DNA from: VBOC01 sp964512655
GTDB taxonomy: Bacteria; Bacteroidota; Ignavibacteria; UBA10030; SZUA-254
Assembly (NCBI GenBank): GCA_964512655.1
Contig: CAZEJT010000008.1
Location: 52,101 to 116,100 of the forward strand
DNA length: 64,000 nucleotides
Direction of reading: 5' to 3'
Shown: positions 21,876 to 30,294 of the stretch, piece after piece
Layout of the letters: the number at the start of each line of letters is the position of its first letter
How positions within the stretch are numbered: the first letter of the stretch is position 1
Notes under the pieces: generated by a model
Told to the model about the DNA's origin: nothing
What the model saw: only the letters and a program-made list of their open reading frames with translations
Databases searched by the model: none
Program-made: the position numbers and the translations under genes

Positions 21876-23942
21876 TCACTCCATCGCCCGCACGTCGAGG
21901 ATGCGGTCGCCGACCTGAATCCTGTTCACGACCTCCATTCCGGAGACTACCTTTCCGAAGAGCGTATAGCGGCCGTCGAGGTGCGGCTGGGGCGACTGGG
22001 TGATGAAGAACTGCGAACCCTCCGTGTCTCTTCCCGCACTTGCGATGCCCACCGATCCCGTCTCGTAGCTGAGCGCTGAGAACTCCGAGCGGATCGAATA
22101 GCCCGGACCGCCCCACCCGTCCCCTCGCGGATCCCCTCCCTGGATCACAAAATTGGGCACGACCCTGTGAAAGGCAAGGTACTTGTAGAACGATTTCTTC
22201 GCAAGCTTCAAAAAGCTCATCACGGTAAACGGCGCCGCCTGTTTGTAGAGTTCGATCGCGATCGTCCCGCGCGTTGTCACGATATTCGCCCGGGCGGTAT
22301 CGGGGAGCGCGCGGAGGAACGCGAAGTCGTAATCAGTGTACAACGGCTCGAAGTGTTTCGGCACCTTCCCTGAGTAGTCCTTTCCCGTAATCGATTTGAG
22401 GGCGGTTGCGGCGGCAAGTGCGACGGAGCGGTCGGCATCCTTCAGGAGGCGGAGGAGCGGATTGACGGCTTCCTGATCCCTGATCTTTCCGAGGGTCGAA
22501 GCGATCTCCTGCATCGCTTCAACATCGTCAGGTACTTTCAGGCCTTTAAGCGTCTTCAGGAGGGGCGTCACCGATGATCGGGAGCGATAGAGCGAGTCCC
22601 CCAGGATGGAAGCCGCCGTCGTGGCAACGGCCATGTCGTTTGTGGAGAGCGCCTCTACTGCCGCTTCCCTGATCTCCCTGAGAAGCGCGGTGTCTGCCGG
22701 ATTCTTCTCGCCGATCGCCCGTAATCCCTCGAGGGCCGCCGTGGTGAGGCTCATGTCACCGCTTCCGAGGTAGCGCATGAGAAGTCCGGCTGCCGCCGCG
22801 GCGCCGGTCGCGCCAACCGCCGCCAATTTCCGGGCCGTGAATAAGCTGTTCCCTCCCTCCTTGAGCGCGATGTAGGTCAGGGCGCTCCGGCCCCGCAATT
22901 TCGCAAGGGACGTCGCTGCCTCCGCCTGAACCTGCCACTCCGCCTGGTGTCGTGACGTCAGATTTCTGGCGATCCATTTCATGCCCTGGATCGCATCCTG
23001 TACGCTCCGTGACGAGTCGCTCGTCAGACCTGCGGCCCCAAACACAGAGAGAGCGATGACGGCCACAGAGGTATTTGTGTCGGAAAAAAGGAGTTGCAGG
23101 CCCTTGATGACATCTTCCCTTCTGCGCAGGTCATGATTCCCGAGCGCCTTCAAGGCGTTAACCCTCACGCGCCAGTCGGAATCGGCCTCGGCAGCCGTGA
23201 GAAGTGGAGAAACCGAAGCGGTGTCGTCTTTCAGTTTTCCCAGGAGCGCTGCCGCGTTCATGCGGACCAGAGGATCAGTGAGCGTGAGGAGTTTCCGGAT
23301 CTCTCCGGAGCTCGTTCGGATTTCAGGTTGATCACCCGTTCGTTGAAGCGCATAGGCCGTCTGCCAGCCGCTGACCCGAGAGTGCAGCCGTCCTAGCAGC
23401 CACCTTCGGCATCCCGGCGTGGTTACGCTCCGGATCGCAAACCTCGCGACCGACCGGACGAGAGCACTCGTCTGCGCAGCATTGTCTTCAGATCCATACT
23501 TCCCGAGGAGGGCATTCAGGGCCGAATCCGAGCCGAACTTTCCAATCTCCTCGATCATCCGCTCGCGGGGAGCGGGGCTCATCTTATCAAGGCGCTTCCC
23601 GATGAGATCCTGCTGAAGCCGTTCGCGGCTTTCTGCACTCAGGAATCCCGCGGTTTGACCTATTGCGAATGCGGCCTCCTCCTCCACCCTGAGACTCTTG
23701 TCGTTGAGGCGGTCGGCAAGGCGCGGCAGTGCAGATGTGTCCTGCACGCTTCCGAAGGCGTGCGCCGCAGCCGCCCTGACTGTTGAATCCGGATCGGCAA
23801 GCATCCGCTGGAGGAGTCCGCCGCCTGTGACGCGCCCATCCTGAGCGCGAAGGATTGCCTCAAGCTTGATCTGCCTGTCGCCGGCAGACGATGCGGACCA
23901 TGCGAGGGTGGTGAGAAGAAGAATTCGGAAGGAGGTTCTCAT
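21876..23942 (-). CDS. HEAT-repeat protein fused to a cyclophilin peptidyl-prolyl isomerase
   Basis: 688 residues. A signal peptide (FRILLLTTLAWSASSAG) is followed by about 500 residues of HEAT repeats (LLQRMLADPDSTVRAAAAHAFG, LLTAAEADSDWRVRVNALKALG, LLRLLKDADRSVALAAATALK and others). The last 150 residues are a cyclophilin domain with the catalytic Arg in FHRVVPNFVIQGGDPRGDG, SQFFITQSPQPHLDGRYTLFGKV and IASAGRD. The protein would be a periplasmic or surface prolyl isomerase with a helical binding scaffold, perhaps a chaperone for outer-membrane proteins; that role is inference. The start overlaps the tatD stop (ATGA). It is the last gene of a six-gene leftward run. Confidence 0.9.
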   Translation of the reverse strand: MRTSFRILLLTTLAWSASSAGDRQIKLEAILRAQDGRVTGGGLLQRMLADPDSTVRAAAAHAFGSVQDTSALPRLADRLNDKSLRVEEEAAFAIGQTAGFLSAESRERLQQDLIGKRLDKMSPAPRERMIEEIGKFGSDSALNALLGKYGSEDNAAQTSALVRSVARFAIRSVTTPGCRRWLLGRLHSRVSGWQTAYALQRTGDQPEIRTSSGEIRKLLTLTDPLVRMNAAALLGKLKDDTASVSPLLTAAEADSDWRVRVNALKALGNHDLRRREDVIKGLQLLFSDTNTSVAVIALSVFGAAGLTSDSSRSVQDAIQGMKWIARNLTSRHQAEWQVQAEAATSLAKLRGRSALTYIALKEGGNSLFTARKLAAVGATGAAAAAGLLMRYLGSGDMSLTTAALEGLRAIGEKNPADTALLREIREAAVEALSTNDMAVATTAASILGDSLYRSRSSVTPLLKTLKGLKVPDDVEAMQEIASTLGKIRDQEAVNPLLRLLKDADRSVALAAATALKSITGKDYSGKVPKHFEPLYTDYDFAFLRALPDTARANIVTTRGTIAIELYKQAAPFTVMSFLKLAKKSFYKYLAFHRVVPNFVIQGGDPRGDGWGGPGYSIRSEFSALSYETGSVGIASAGRDTEGSQFFITQSPQPHLDGRYTLFGKVVSGMEVVNRIQVGDRILDVRAME

Positions 23943-24757
23943 GCGTCTGTTCCGTGTAGTCCGAAGAGGCTCCGCGCGGCCGCGCTGGTGGTGCGGCCTA
24001 CCTCCTCCGGGGTGATGCCCCTAAGCTCGGCGATTCTGGCTGCAATCAGAGGTATGCGGGAAGGTTCGTTTCGTTTACCCCTGTACGGTACCGGGGAGAG
24101 ATAGGGACTGTCGGTCTCCAAAAGGATTTGTTCGAGGGGCGTCGCAGCGGCAACGGCCGCCATTGTGTTCGGACGTTTCGTCGTCCCCTCAAATGTCACC
24201 GGGCCCGGAATGGAAATCCGGAATCCCCAGCCGGTCACCTTTCGCGCCATCTGATCATCTCCTGGAAAGCAATGAAAGACTCCTTTTGGCCGGGCGGAAT
24301 CCCGCATCCAGGCCTGGTCCTGCTCTAGTTTCGCTCCCACAATCTTCAAAGTGTCCTCCTCCGCTTCGCGGGTGTGGATGACAATCGGCAGATGCCGCCT
24401 TCGTGCGATGTCTATCTGAGCGGAAAAGACCTCTCGTTGTGCCTCACGAGGAGAATAATCGTAATGGTAATCGAGGCCTATCTCGCCGATCGCAACCACG
24501 CGCTCGTGGAAACTCAGTTTCTCGATCTCTTCGAGTGAGGCCCTGTCGGCCTTCCGGGCCTCGTGAGGGTGGAAACCGACGGCAGCGTAGATGGAATTGA
24601 ACCGCTCAGCGAGCGCGACTGCCTCATGGCTCGTCTCCAAATCAGTTCCGGGGACGACGATGATTTCCACGCCTGCATCCTGAGCCCGTTTGAGGACATC
24701 GGCAAGATCGGTTCCGAACTCCCCGAAGAAGAGATGAGCGTGCGAATCGATGAACAT
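23939..24757 (-). CDS. tatD: TatD family metal-dependent DNase
   Basis: A 272-residue TIM-barrel metallohydrolase with 3'-5' exonuclease activity on DNA/RNA ends. Metal ligands are seen in FIDSHAHLFF (HxH), VAIGEIGLDYHYDYSP (Glu), LPIVIHTREAEED (His), VFHCFPGD (His) and LLETDSPYLSP (Asp). Length is typical. Its 3' end overlaps the HEAT-cyclophilin start, and 11 nt separate it from the upstream aminotransferase gene. Its placement among envelope genes seems to be operon hitch-hiking. Confidence 0.95.
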   Translation of the reverse strand: MFIDSHAHLFFGEFGTDLADVLKRAQDAGVEIIVVPGTDLETSHEAVALAERFNSIYAAVGFHPHEARKADRASLEEIEKLSFHERVVAIGEIGLDYHYDYSPREAQREVFSAQIDIARRRHLPIVIHTREAEEDTLKIVGAKLEQDQAWMRDSARPKGVFHCFPGDDQMARKVTGWGFRISIPGPVTFEGTTKRPNTMAAVAAATPLEQILLETDSPYLSPVPYRGKRNEPSRIPLIAARIAELRGITPEEVGRTTSAAARSLFGLHGTDA

Positions 24758-24768
24758 GTGCGGGCGGC

Positions 24769-25905
24769 CTACCGGAGGATCGCCCCGAGCCGCTCGATCA
24801 CGTACCCGACATCCTCGTCGGTAAGCTGCGGATACATGGGGAGACGGAGGAGTGTTTCATACACTCGGTCTGTCACGGGAAGCTGGAGACCGTCCGTGCC
24901 GAGCGACGAACGCGCATAGGGGGAAGAGTGGAGGGGAACGTAGTGGAACGTGGAGCTGACTCCCGCCTCCTTGAGCTGTTGCGAGACCCGGACGCGTTCC
25001 GCTTCGCTTCTCAGCAGTATATAGAAGATATGGTAGTTCGACTCGCAGTGCGGGGGAATGACCGGAAGGCGGAGCCGCTCGCGGTCTTCAAGTTCCTTGA
25101 GTCCCTCCATGTAACGATGGTGAATGCGCTTTCTCTCCGTTCCGATCAGATCGAGATCGGAGAGCTGCGACTTGAGGACGGCCGCGAGGAGATCGGAGAG
25201 TACGTAGCTGCTCCCGAGATCGACCCACGTGTACTTGTCCACTTCCCCCCTCAGAAAGCGCGACCGGTTCGTCCCTTTCTCGCGGACAATTTCAGCCGCA
25301 CGTGCGAGCTCGTCGTCCTGGGTGACAAACGCGCCCCCCTCTCCGCTGATGTAATTCTTCGTGACATGAAAGCTGAACGCTCCGCAGTGCCCGATCGTGC
25401 CGAGATATCTTCCCCTGTATTTCGCGTTGACTCCCTGAGCGGCGTCCTCGACAACGGTGAGATTCTTCTCACGTGCCACCTTCATGATCTCATCCATCTC
25501 GGCCGAGACCCCTGCGTAGTGGACCGGGATGACGGCCTTCGTCCTCCCTGTGATCCTCCTCCGAAGGTCGGCGGGATCGGCGGTGAGAGTCTGGTCGTTA
25601 ATCTCGCAGAAGACCGGCTTTCCCCCCGCCCTGATGATTGCGTTGGCGGTGGAGACAAACGTAAAACTGGGGGTTATGACTTCGTCGCCCGGTGTGAGGC
25701 GAAGGAGCATCATCGCCATTTCAAGCGCGTGCGTCCCCGATGTGGTAAGGAGCACGCTGCGGGCGGAGATAAGATCACGCAGCCTCCGTTCGACCTCTTT
25801 GCACACCGGTCCATCGCCGCCGGCAGCGCCGGATTCGAGAACGATTCTAAGCTCGTCAAGGGCGCCGGTGTTCACAAACGGGCGGTTGAAGGGGATGTGT
25901 TTCAT
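24769..25905 (-). CDS. DegT/DnrJ/EryC1/StrS family sugar aminotransferase, second copy
   Basis: 378 residues, PLP-dependent. The cofactor lysine is in GAFSFHVTKNYISGEGGAF, with LTVVEDAAQGVNAKYRGRYLG before it and LLTTSGTHALEMAMMLLRLTPGDEVITPSFTFVSTANAI at the phosphate site. The N-terminus IPFNRPFVNTGALDEL and the GTNRSRFLRGEVDKYTWVDLGSSY block are close to WecE/RffA-type dTDP-4-amino-4,6-dideoxygalactose transaminases, so that activity is the best guess. The start overlaps the stop of the glycosyltransferase gene by 4 nt, so the pair probably makes and transfers an amino sugar. Confidence 0.92.
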   Translation of the reverse strand: MKHIPFNRPFVNTGALDELRIVLESGAAGGDGPVCKEVERRLRDLISARSVLLTTSGTHALEMAMMLLRLTPGDEVITPSFTFVSTANAIIRAGGKPVFCEINDQTLTADPADLRRRITGRTKAVIPVHYAGVSAEMDEIMKVAREKNLTVVEDAAQGVNAKYRGRYLGTIGHCGAFSFHVTKNYISGEGGAFVTQDDELARAAEIVREKGTNRSRFLRGEVDKYTWVDLGSSYVLSDLLAAVLKSQLSDLDLIGTERKRIHHRYMEGLKELEDRERLRLPVIPPHCESNYHIFYILLRSEAERVRVSQQLKEAGVSSTFHYVPLHSSPYARSSLGTDGLQLPVTDRVYETLLRLPMYPQLTDEDVGYVIERLGAILR

Positions 25906-27080
25906 TCCATGGCGATGGGAACGTGTTCCGCGCGTTTTCGCGCGTATAGATCAATGAGACGGCCGATGGTAGAATCCATACCGTGATTCCTCTCGACCGA
26001 TTCCCGCGCCGAACGCCCGTGCCGCGCCCGGAGCGAGGAATCCGAGAGATAGGCCGATAGTTTTGCGGCGAGGTCCCGGCTGTCCGCCACCCTGTAGAGA
26101 AACCCAGTGGAGCCATCCTCGATCTGCGCGAGATTTCCCCCTGCCGCCGCGGCGACGACGGGGAGCCCCATCCCCATCGCGTCGAGAACGACGAGCGAGA
26201 AGAGTTCATCCCTGCTCGGAAATACGAAAATGTCCATCGCGCTCAGGGCGCCGATCAGATCCTCCTGGTACCCTGTGAGGTGAATCCTGCCGCCGAAATT
26301 CTGTGCGGCGACGTACGCTTCGATATCACGCAGGTATGCTTCACAGCGCGCTTCAAAGGGGGATTCTCCGCGCCGCGCCGTGCCTTTTCGCGTGGGTTCT
26401 CCCGCGATCATGTAGCGGGTAATCGACCGGAGGCCGGGCTCAATGTAGGAATAACTCTCCGCAAAATCCATGACCCCTTTCCCCGGATCGATCCTCACCA
26501 TGGTACCGGCCAGAATCTCGGAGTCGCCGACTCCGTAGAGGGCGCGGAGCGTTGCCCTCTGCGTTTCGTCGCGGACGTAGCGCCGGAGATCGCGCCCGTA
26601 TGGCACAAAATAAATGCGCGAGGCGGGCACGGCGTAGAGATCCGGGAGCCGGCTGTTGAGGTCGAGAGAAGAAGTAACAAATGCGTCGACGCGCGAAAAA
26701 ATCAATCGATGGAGCGGGTCGCGCTTTGGCGGGACGCCAAGGTAAATCCCCAGGACCAGAGTGGGGCGCGCATTGCCTCTGAGCGCAATGGAGGCCGGCC
26801 AGATGTCGCGGTGGAAATGGACGTGTACGGCGTCGATCCGGCGGTCACGGACGATCCGGCGGAGAAAGCGAATCGCGGACGGGCTGATGACAAGGGATCC
26901 CGGCAGATGAAGCACTTCAATCCCCCGTTCTCTCAGGTATGCCTCCGCTCTTGAACCGGGAGAGCAGACGGCGGTCACCCCCACTCCGGCCCGGTCGAGC
27001 TCGCTCATGATGGTGCAGGCATACAGTTCCAGACCTCCCCAGGCGGCGGAGGTGCAGAGGTGAAGGGCGCGCAGCGCCAT
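25902..27080 (-). CDS. Family 4 (GT-B) glycosyltransferase
   Basis: 392 residues. The N-terminal Rossmann half starts LHLCTSAAWGGLELYACTIMSEL, as in GT4 enzymes that act on lipid-linked or surface glycans. The C-terminal donor half has GTMVRIDPGKGVMDFAES, IHLTGYQEDLIGALSAMDIFVFPSRDELFSLVVLDAMGMGLPVVAAAAGGNLAQIEDGSTGFL. The usual E-x7-E donor motif appears as Glu with Asp in the second position, a tolerated change. No membrane helices. The gene is joined without a gap to the TonB receptor upstream and the aminotransferase downstream. Donor and acceptor are unknown. Confidence 0.93.
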   Translation of the reverse strand: MALRALHLCTSAAWGGLELYACTIMSELDRAGVGVTAVCSPGSRAEAYLRERGIEVLHLPGSLVISPSAIRFLRRIVRDRRIDAVHVHFHRDIWPASIALRGNARPTLVLGIYLGVPPKRDPLHRLIFSRVDAFVTSSLDLNSRLPDLYAVPASRIYFVPYGRDLRRYVRDETQRATLRALYGVGDSEILAGTMVRIDPGKGVMDFAESYSYIEPGLRSITRYMIAGEPTRKGTARRGESPFEARCEAYLRDIEAYVAAQNFGGRIHLTGYQEDLIGALSAMDIFVFPSRDELFSLVVLDAMGMGLPVVAAAAGGNLAQIEDGSTGFLYRVADSRDLAAKLSAYLSDSSLRARHGRSARESVERNHGMDSTIGRLIDLYARKRAEHVPIAME

Positions 27081-29293
27081 CAGAACCTTGTCTCCAGCGT
27101 CAGGACCACGTTGCGGACCGGGGCGATGTTCCCGATCAGCTCAACGTAGTAATATTGCAGGATGTTGTTCAGGTGCAGAACAGTCGTGATCGGAAGCCCC
27201 GCCAATGTCCAGTCCGCGCCCGCGCGAACATCGACGACGGTGATCGGCACCCTCTCGTCTCCCCCTGGGATGATGCCGAGTGTCACGAACGAATCGTCTA
27301 TCCTCTCAATCCTCGAAAGATAGCGGGCATCGACGCCGAAACTGAAGGGGGCGATCCTCGCCTGCCCCGTATAATAGAGGAGATTCCGCGGGCGGTACCT
27401 GAGGACGTCTCCTGAGGTCTGGTCCCGCGGGTCCATGTACGTGTAGCTGATCTGGTGGGTGATCGACCTGGTGGGAAAACTCAGATTGAGAGTCAACTCC
27501 ACCCCGTAGATGAGCGCGCGGGTGATGTTCTCGAAATGAACCACGCCGTCCGGCCCGAAACCGGGCTCGATCAGGTCCCAGAATTCATTCCGAAAAAAGG
27601 AACAATCGCCCTGAATCGACTCGCTGAATGAATGGACCCCTCCCAGCTCCGCGGACCAGCTTCGCTCCGGCTTCAAGCCGGGATTCGGATGAATGGCAAC
27701 GCCCCCTGCAGTCGAGGTCGTGAAAATCTCAGCGACGGTGGGCGCCCTGAATCCTCGACCTGCTGAGAAGCGGATGGCCGATGAATCCGGAAGGGAGTAG
27801 ACAAGTCCGGCCTTGGGATTGAACTGGCTGACGGCATCGAGACCCTCGATGCTCTGGTAATCGAACCGTCCCCCGAGTGTGAGGCGGAACGGCTCGCTTA
27901 CCCGGATCTCATCCTGGAGATAGGCGGCCGCCCCCCTCCCGTCGTGCCTCCCGAAGATCGTGTCCGCGTCCACGCTCTGCACGCTCCCGGAGATCCCGCC
28001 GATGAGCATCTGGCCGGGCGAGAGCCGGAGGTTTGCCTGCGCCTCGCCCGTGACAACATCGGAGCGGGAGTTGCTTCCTGCGCTGTCGTACTGGCTCGGC
28101 ACATTATCGCTCCATCGCGATTTGAACCAGCTGAAGCGACCAGAGTAGAGGAAGCGCTCCGAGACAAACTCCCTGTAGCTTCCCCCCAGATTCCACCTCA
28201 CCGAATAGACCGACTGGCGAAGCTCCTCCTCCGGCGGCTCGAACGCGTGGTTGAAGTCGCGCCAGTACAGAAAACTTCCCCTTCTCTGCTCGAGGATACT
28301 GAAGAAAAGTCCCGCCGCCCGGTAGGGGGAAATGTCATACCCGAGCCGAAGCGTGCCGTTCCACCGCTTCCAATAGTCATTCCGGCGGTAGCCGTCGTTG
28401 AGGGTCCTGTCTACCCCTGCCGCAACGGTGAGATCGTTGAATTGTGCCCGGTACCCCGTCGCGATTCCGCTGAGCGTGCGCGAGTCCTGTGTCCACTTCC
28501 AGCTCTGGTATTTCGGGAGATCGTAGATTCCCCCGTACATCCTTACCCGCGTCTCGGGGCGCTCCCCGGATGATCTGCCGGACGATCTGGTAATGATGTT
28601 GATGACGCCCCCCAATGCGCTCGATCCGTAAAGGGCGGAGGCGGCGCCCTTCACTATTTCGATCCGTTCAATCTGCGAGACAGGGATGCTCTCCCAGTTG
28701 ATCTCCCCCGTATCGCCTGTGATCAGGGGGATTCCGTCGATCAGGATGAGTACGCGGGTGCCCACGCCGAAGCTGTAGCCCGACGATCCGCGGATGTCGA
28801 CCTGCGTCTGGGTCATGTGGACCCCCGGCACGTACCGGAGCGCGTCGTCGACCGTAACGGCGTTCCGGTACTCGAGGGTTGTCTGCCCGATGACGCTGAC
28901 GCTTGCAGGCACCTCCTGAAGTAATTGCTCCATCCTCCCCGCCGTCACGACGATGGGCTCTGCCTCAACGGGAGCCGGCTCGAGCACGATCCTTACTTCT
29001 GCGCTGTCTCCCTCCGAAACCGCAATATCGGGGATGCGCTTGGCGCGGTATCCGATAATAGAGACCAGGAGAGTATGAATCCCTGAAGGGATCCTGCGGA
29101 GAACGAACCTGCCGTTGGGCCCGCTCGGCGCGCCGATAACAGTTCCTTCGAGCGTAACATTCGCCCCCTCAAGCGGCGCGCCGTTCTCGCCACTTACTAC
29201 CTGCCCCGCCACGGTGGATCCCGCCTGCGATTGTCCCCGGAGCCCCGGAAGCGAGAGAATAGTAAGGGCCGTGAGCCAGAACGTCAGCCTCAT
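27080..29293 (-). CDS. TonB-dependent outer-membrane receptor with CarboxypepD_reg extension
   Basis: 737 residues. Signal peptide, then a CarboxypepD_reg-like domain (about 27-110: VAGQVVSGENGAPLEGANVTLEG). The plug follows (TAGRMEQLLQEVPASVSVIG, VDDALRYVPGVHMTQTQVDIRGSSGYSFGVGTRVLILIDGIPL, IERIEIVKGAASALYGSSALGGVINIITR), then a 22-strand barrel ending in TLETRF. The TVDDALRYVPG and SxxYGSxAxGGVINIITR motifs resemble BtuB/FepA-type importers of vitamin B12, siderophores or similar, but the ligand cannot be assigned. It overlaps a small lipoprotein gene upstream by 4 nt, a likely accessory. It is not a SusC, since no SusD follows. Confidence 0.93.
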   Translation of the reverse strand: MRLTFWLTALTILSLPGLRGQSQAGSTVAGQVVSGENGAPLEGANVTLEGTVIGAPSGPNGRFVLRRIPSGIHTLLVSIIGYRAKRIPDIAVSEGDSAEVRIVLEPAPVEAEPIVVTAGRMEQLLQEVPASVSVIGQTTLEYRNAVTVDDALRYVPGVHMTQTQVDIRGSSGYSFGVGTRVLILIDGIPLITGDTGEINWESIPVSQIERIEIVKGAASALYGSSALGGVINIITRSSGRSSGERPETRVRMYGGIYDLPKYQSWKWTQDSRTLSGIATGYRAQFNDLTVAAGVDRTLNDGYRRNDYWKRWNGTLRLGYDISPYRAAGLFFSILEQRRGSFLYWRDFNHAFEPPEEELRQSVYSVRWNLGGSYREFVSERFLYSGRFSWFKSRWSDNVPSQYDSAGSNSRSDVVTGEAQANLRLSPGQMLIGGISGSVQSVDADTIFGRHDGRGAAAYLQDEIRVSEPFRLTLGGRFDYQSIEGLDAVSQFNPKAGLVYSLPDSSAIRFSAGRGFRAPTVAEIFTTSTAGGVAIHPNPGLKPERSWSAELGGVHSFSESIQGDCSFFRNEFWDLIEPGFGPDGVVHFENITRALIYGVELTLNLSFPTRSITHQISYTYMDPRDQTSGDVLRYRPRNLLYYTGQARIAPFSFGVDARYLSRIERIDDSFVTLGIIPGGDERVPITVVDVRAGADWTLAGLPITTVLHLNNILQYYYVELIGNIAPVRNVVLTLETRF

Positions 29294-29802
29294 GGCTCAG
29301 GCGGCGGTGGAGGATGAAGGAAATCTACATCGATGTTGATGCCCGGAAGGATGCTATCCGTCGGCACAATGATGCCTCCGGGCGCTGTATCCCCGGGCGC
29401 GTGGAACACTCCTACCGCCCTCCAATCGGTGTTGATGTCCTGCCCGTACCTCTGTGCGACGACAGTGTAGGCGAAGGGGCCGGGGGGGATCGGTGAAAGC
29501 ACGAGAGTGTAGGGGATTGAGTCTGCGGCGTACGGTTGAAGCGTCGATGTGAACCCCGCCCGTCCCTGGAGCACTTCGTTGAAGATGTCGTTCGAAGGGT
29601 AATTCTTGAACGACACGACGCGCAGATCGACGATGCTGTCCGACGGAGGCCAATTCCGGAAGTGAACAGTGCCGCTGATCCCATACCGCGGAGTCTGCTG
29701 TCCGGGTTCCTGGGGCGACAGTCCCTCGTCGCACGAGACTGAGACGAGGCAGATCAATGCGAATCGGACGAGCCGGAGGGAACCCATCGTGGGGAAATTC
29801 AT
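29290..29802 (-). CDS. Small lipoprotein preceding the TonB receptor
   Basis: About 170 residues. The N-terminus MNFPTMGSLRLVRFALICLVSVSCDEG gives a lipoprotein signal with Cys as acylated residue. The body (YGISGTVHFRNWPPSDSIVDLRVVSF, YTLVLSPIPPGPFAYTVVAQRYG) reads as a beta-sandwich, followed by a proline-rich tail. No family is recognised. Start 29802 is chosen because the right-hand flank of the assembly gap, once the duplicated 55 nt are merged, puts a promoter exactly upstream. 29787 is the alternative. Frames that run on through the N stretch are artefacts. It overlaps the TonB receptor start (ATGA), so an accessory role in uptake is likely but unproved. Confidence 0.7.
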   Translation of the reverse strand: MNFPTMGSLRLVRFALICLVSVSCDEGLSPQEPGQQTPRYGISGTVHFRNWPPSDSIVDLRVVSFKNYPSNDIFNEVLQGRAGFTSTLQPYAADSIPYTLVLSPIPPGPFAYTVVAQRYGQDINTDWRAVGVFHAPGDTAPGGIIVPTDSILPGINIDVDFLHPPPPPEP

Positions 29803-29819
29803 CGAAAAAGATAACCATC
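29765..29819. repeat. 55-nt contig-end duplication, left copy
   Basis: These 55 nt are identical to 29920-29974, the two copies standing directly on either side of the run of N. This is the pattern left when two contigs sharing a k-mer overlap are scaffolded instead of merged. Confidence 0.9.
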
Positions 29820-29919
29820 NNNNNNNNNNNNNNNNNNNNNNNNNNNNNNNNNNNNNNNNNNNNNNNNNNNNNNNNNNNNNNNNNNNNNNNNNNNNNNNNN
29901 NNNNNNNNNNNNNNNNNNN
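29820..29919. other. Assembly gap (100 N)
   Basis: Exactly 100 unknown bases. The identical 55-nt flanks suggest the real gap is zero or negative, so the N run is probably a fixed-size placeholder and not missing sequence. Confidence 0.95.
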
Positions 29920-29974
29920 CGGACGAGCCGGAGGGAACCCATCGTGGGGAAATTCATCGAAAAAGATAACCATC
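29920..29974. repeat. 55-nt contig-end duplication, right copy
   Basis: Same 55 nt as 29765-29819. It contains the second copy of the lipoprotein start codon (29957) and the -10 box of its predicted promoter. Confidence 0.9.
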
Positions 29975-29991
29975 GGTCGAGGGAAATGCAA
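29963..29991 (-). promoter_or_regulatory. Predicted promoter of the lipoprotein-TonB receptor operon
   Basis: TTGCAT (29991-29986), 17 nt, TATCTT (29968-29963) on the minus strand. The duplicated ATG at 29957 is 6 nt past the -10 box, which would make the message leaderless. It connects to the gene only if the gap is collapsed. Confidence 0.5.
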
Positions 29992-29993
29992 AA

Positions 29994-30043
29994 GTAGGCG
30001 CCGGCTTGTTAGAATGGTGTCACGGTCCATACCGTGACACCAG
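29994..30043. repeat. Composite dispersed repeat, copy D
   Basis: GTAGGCGCCGGCTTGTTAG followed by the palindrome, arms 30015-30026 and 30031-30042 perfect, loop CCAT. The tail differs from copy A after CAGCGGGAAA. Confidence 0.88.
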
Positions 30044-30070
30044 CGGGAAAGGAGAGGGATATTCAGGAGC

Positions 30071-30100
30071 CGCCGGCTGTAGGCGCCGGCTTTAGCCGGC
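30071..30100. repeat. Isolated GCCGGC-type repeat unit
   Basis: Two GCCGGC blocks around TGTAGGC, then GCCGGC TTTA GCCGGC: the first half of the composite repeat without its palindrome. It lies between copies D and E. Confidence 0.8.
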
Positions 30101-30154
30101 TCTGGTTCGGTCAGCTTCGCCGATCAAACGCGGGCGCTCGACGCAGACGGCAAA

Positions 30155-30184
30155 CTGGTGTCACGGTCCATACCGTGACACCAG
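30155..30184. repeat. Palindromic repeat, copy E
   Basis: Perfect palindrome with 13-nt arms (30155-30167 and 30172-30184) and loop CCAT, preceded by CAAA as in copy A. About 110 nt before the start of the exported SAM-fold gene. The rest of the 30044-30294 interval shows no gene. Confidence 0.88.
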
Positions 30185-30294
30185 CCGGGAAGTCGAATAA
30201 GACGCGTCTTTGTGCGCTCCGCGCCCCCGGAACTCTCGTCGATCATCGCAGACGTCTGAGCAACTCGTCCACCGATACCATATATTGGTCGCGT

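Noticed and set aside
29290..30037. Open frames crossing the N gap on both strands
   Set aside because: They depend on unknown bases and on the duplicated contig ends. Only the part left of the gap from 29802 is supported.
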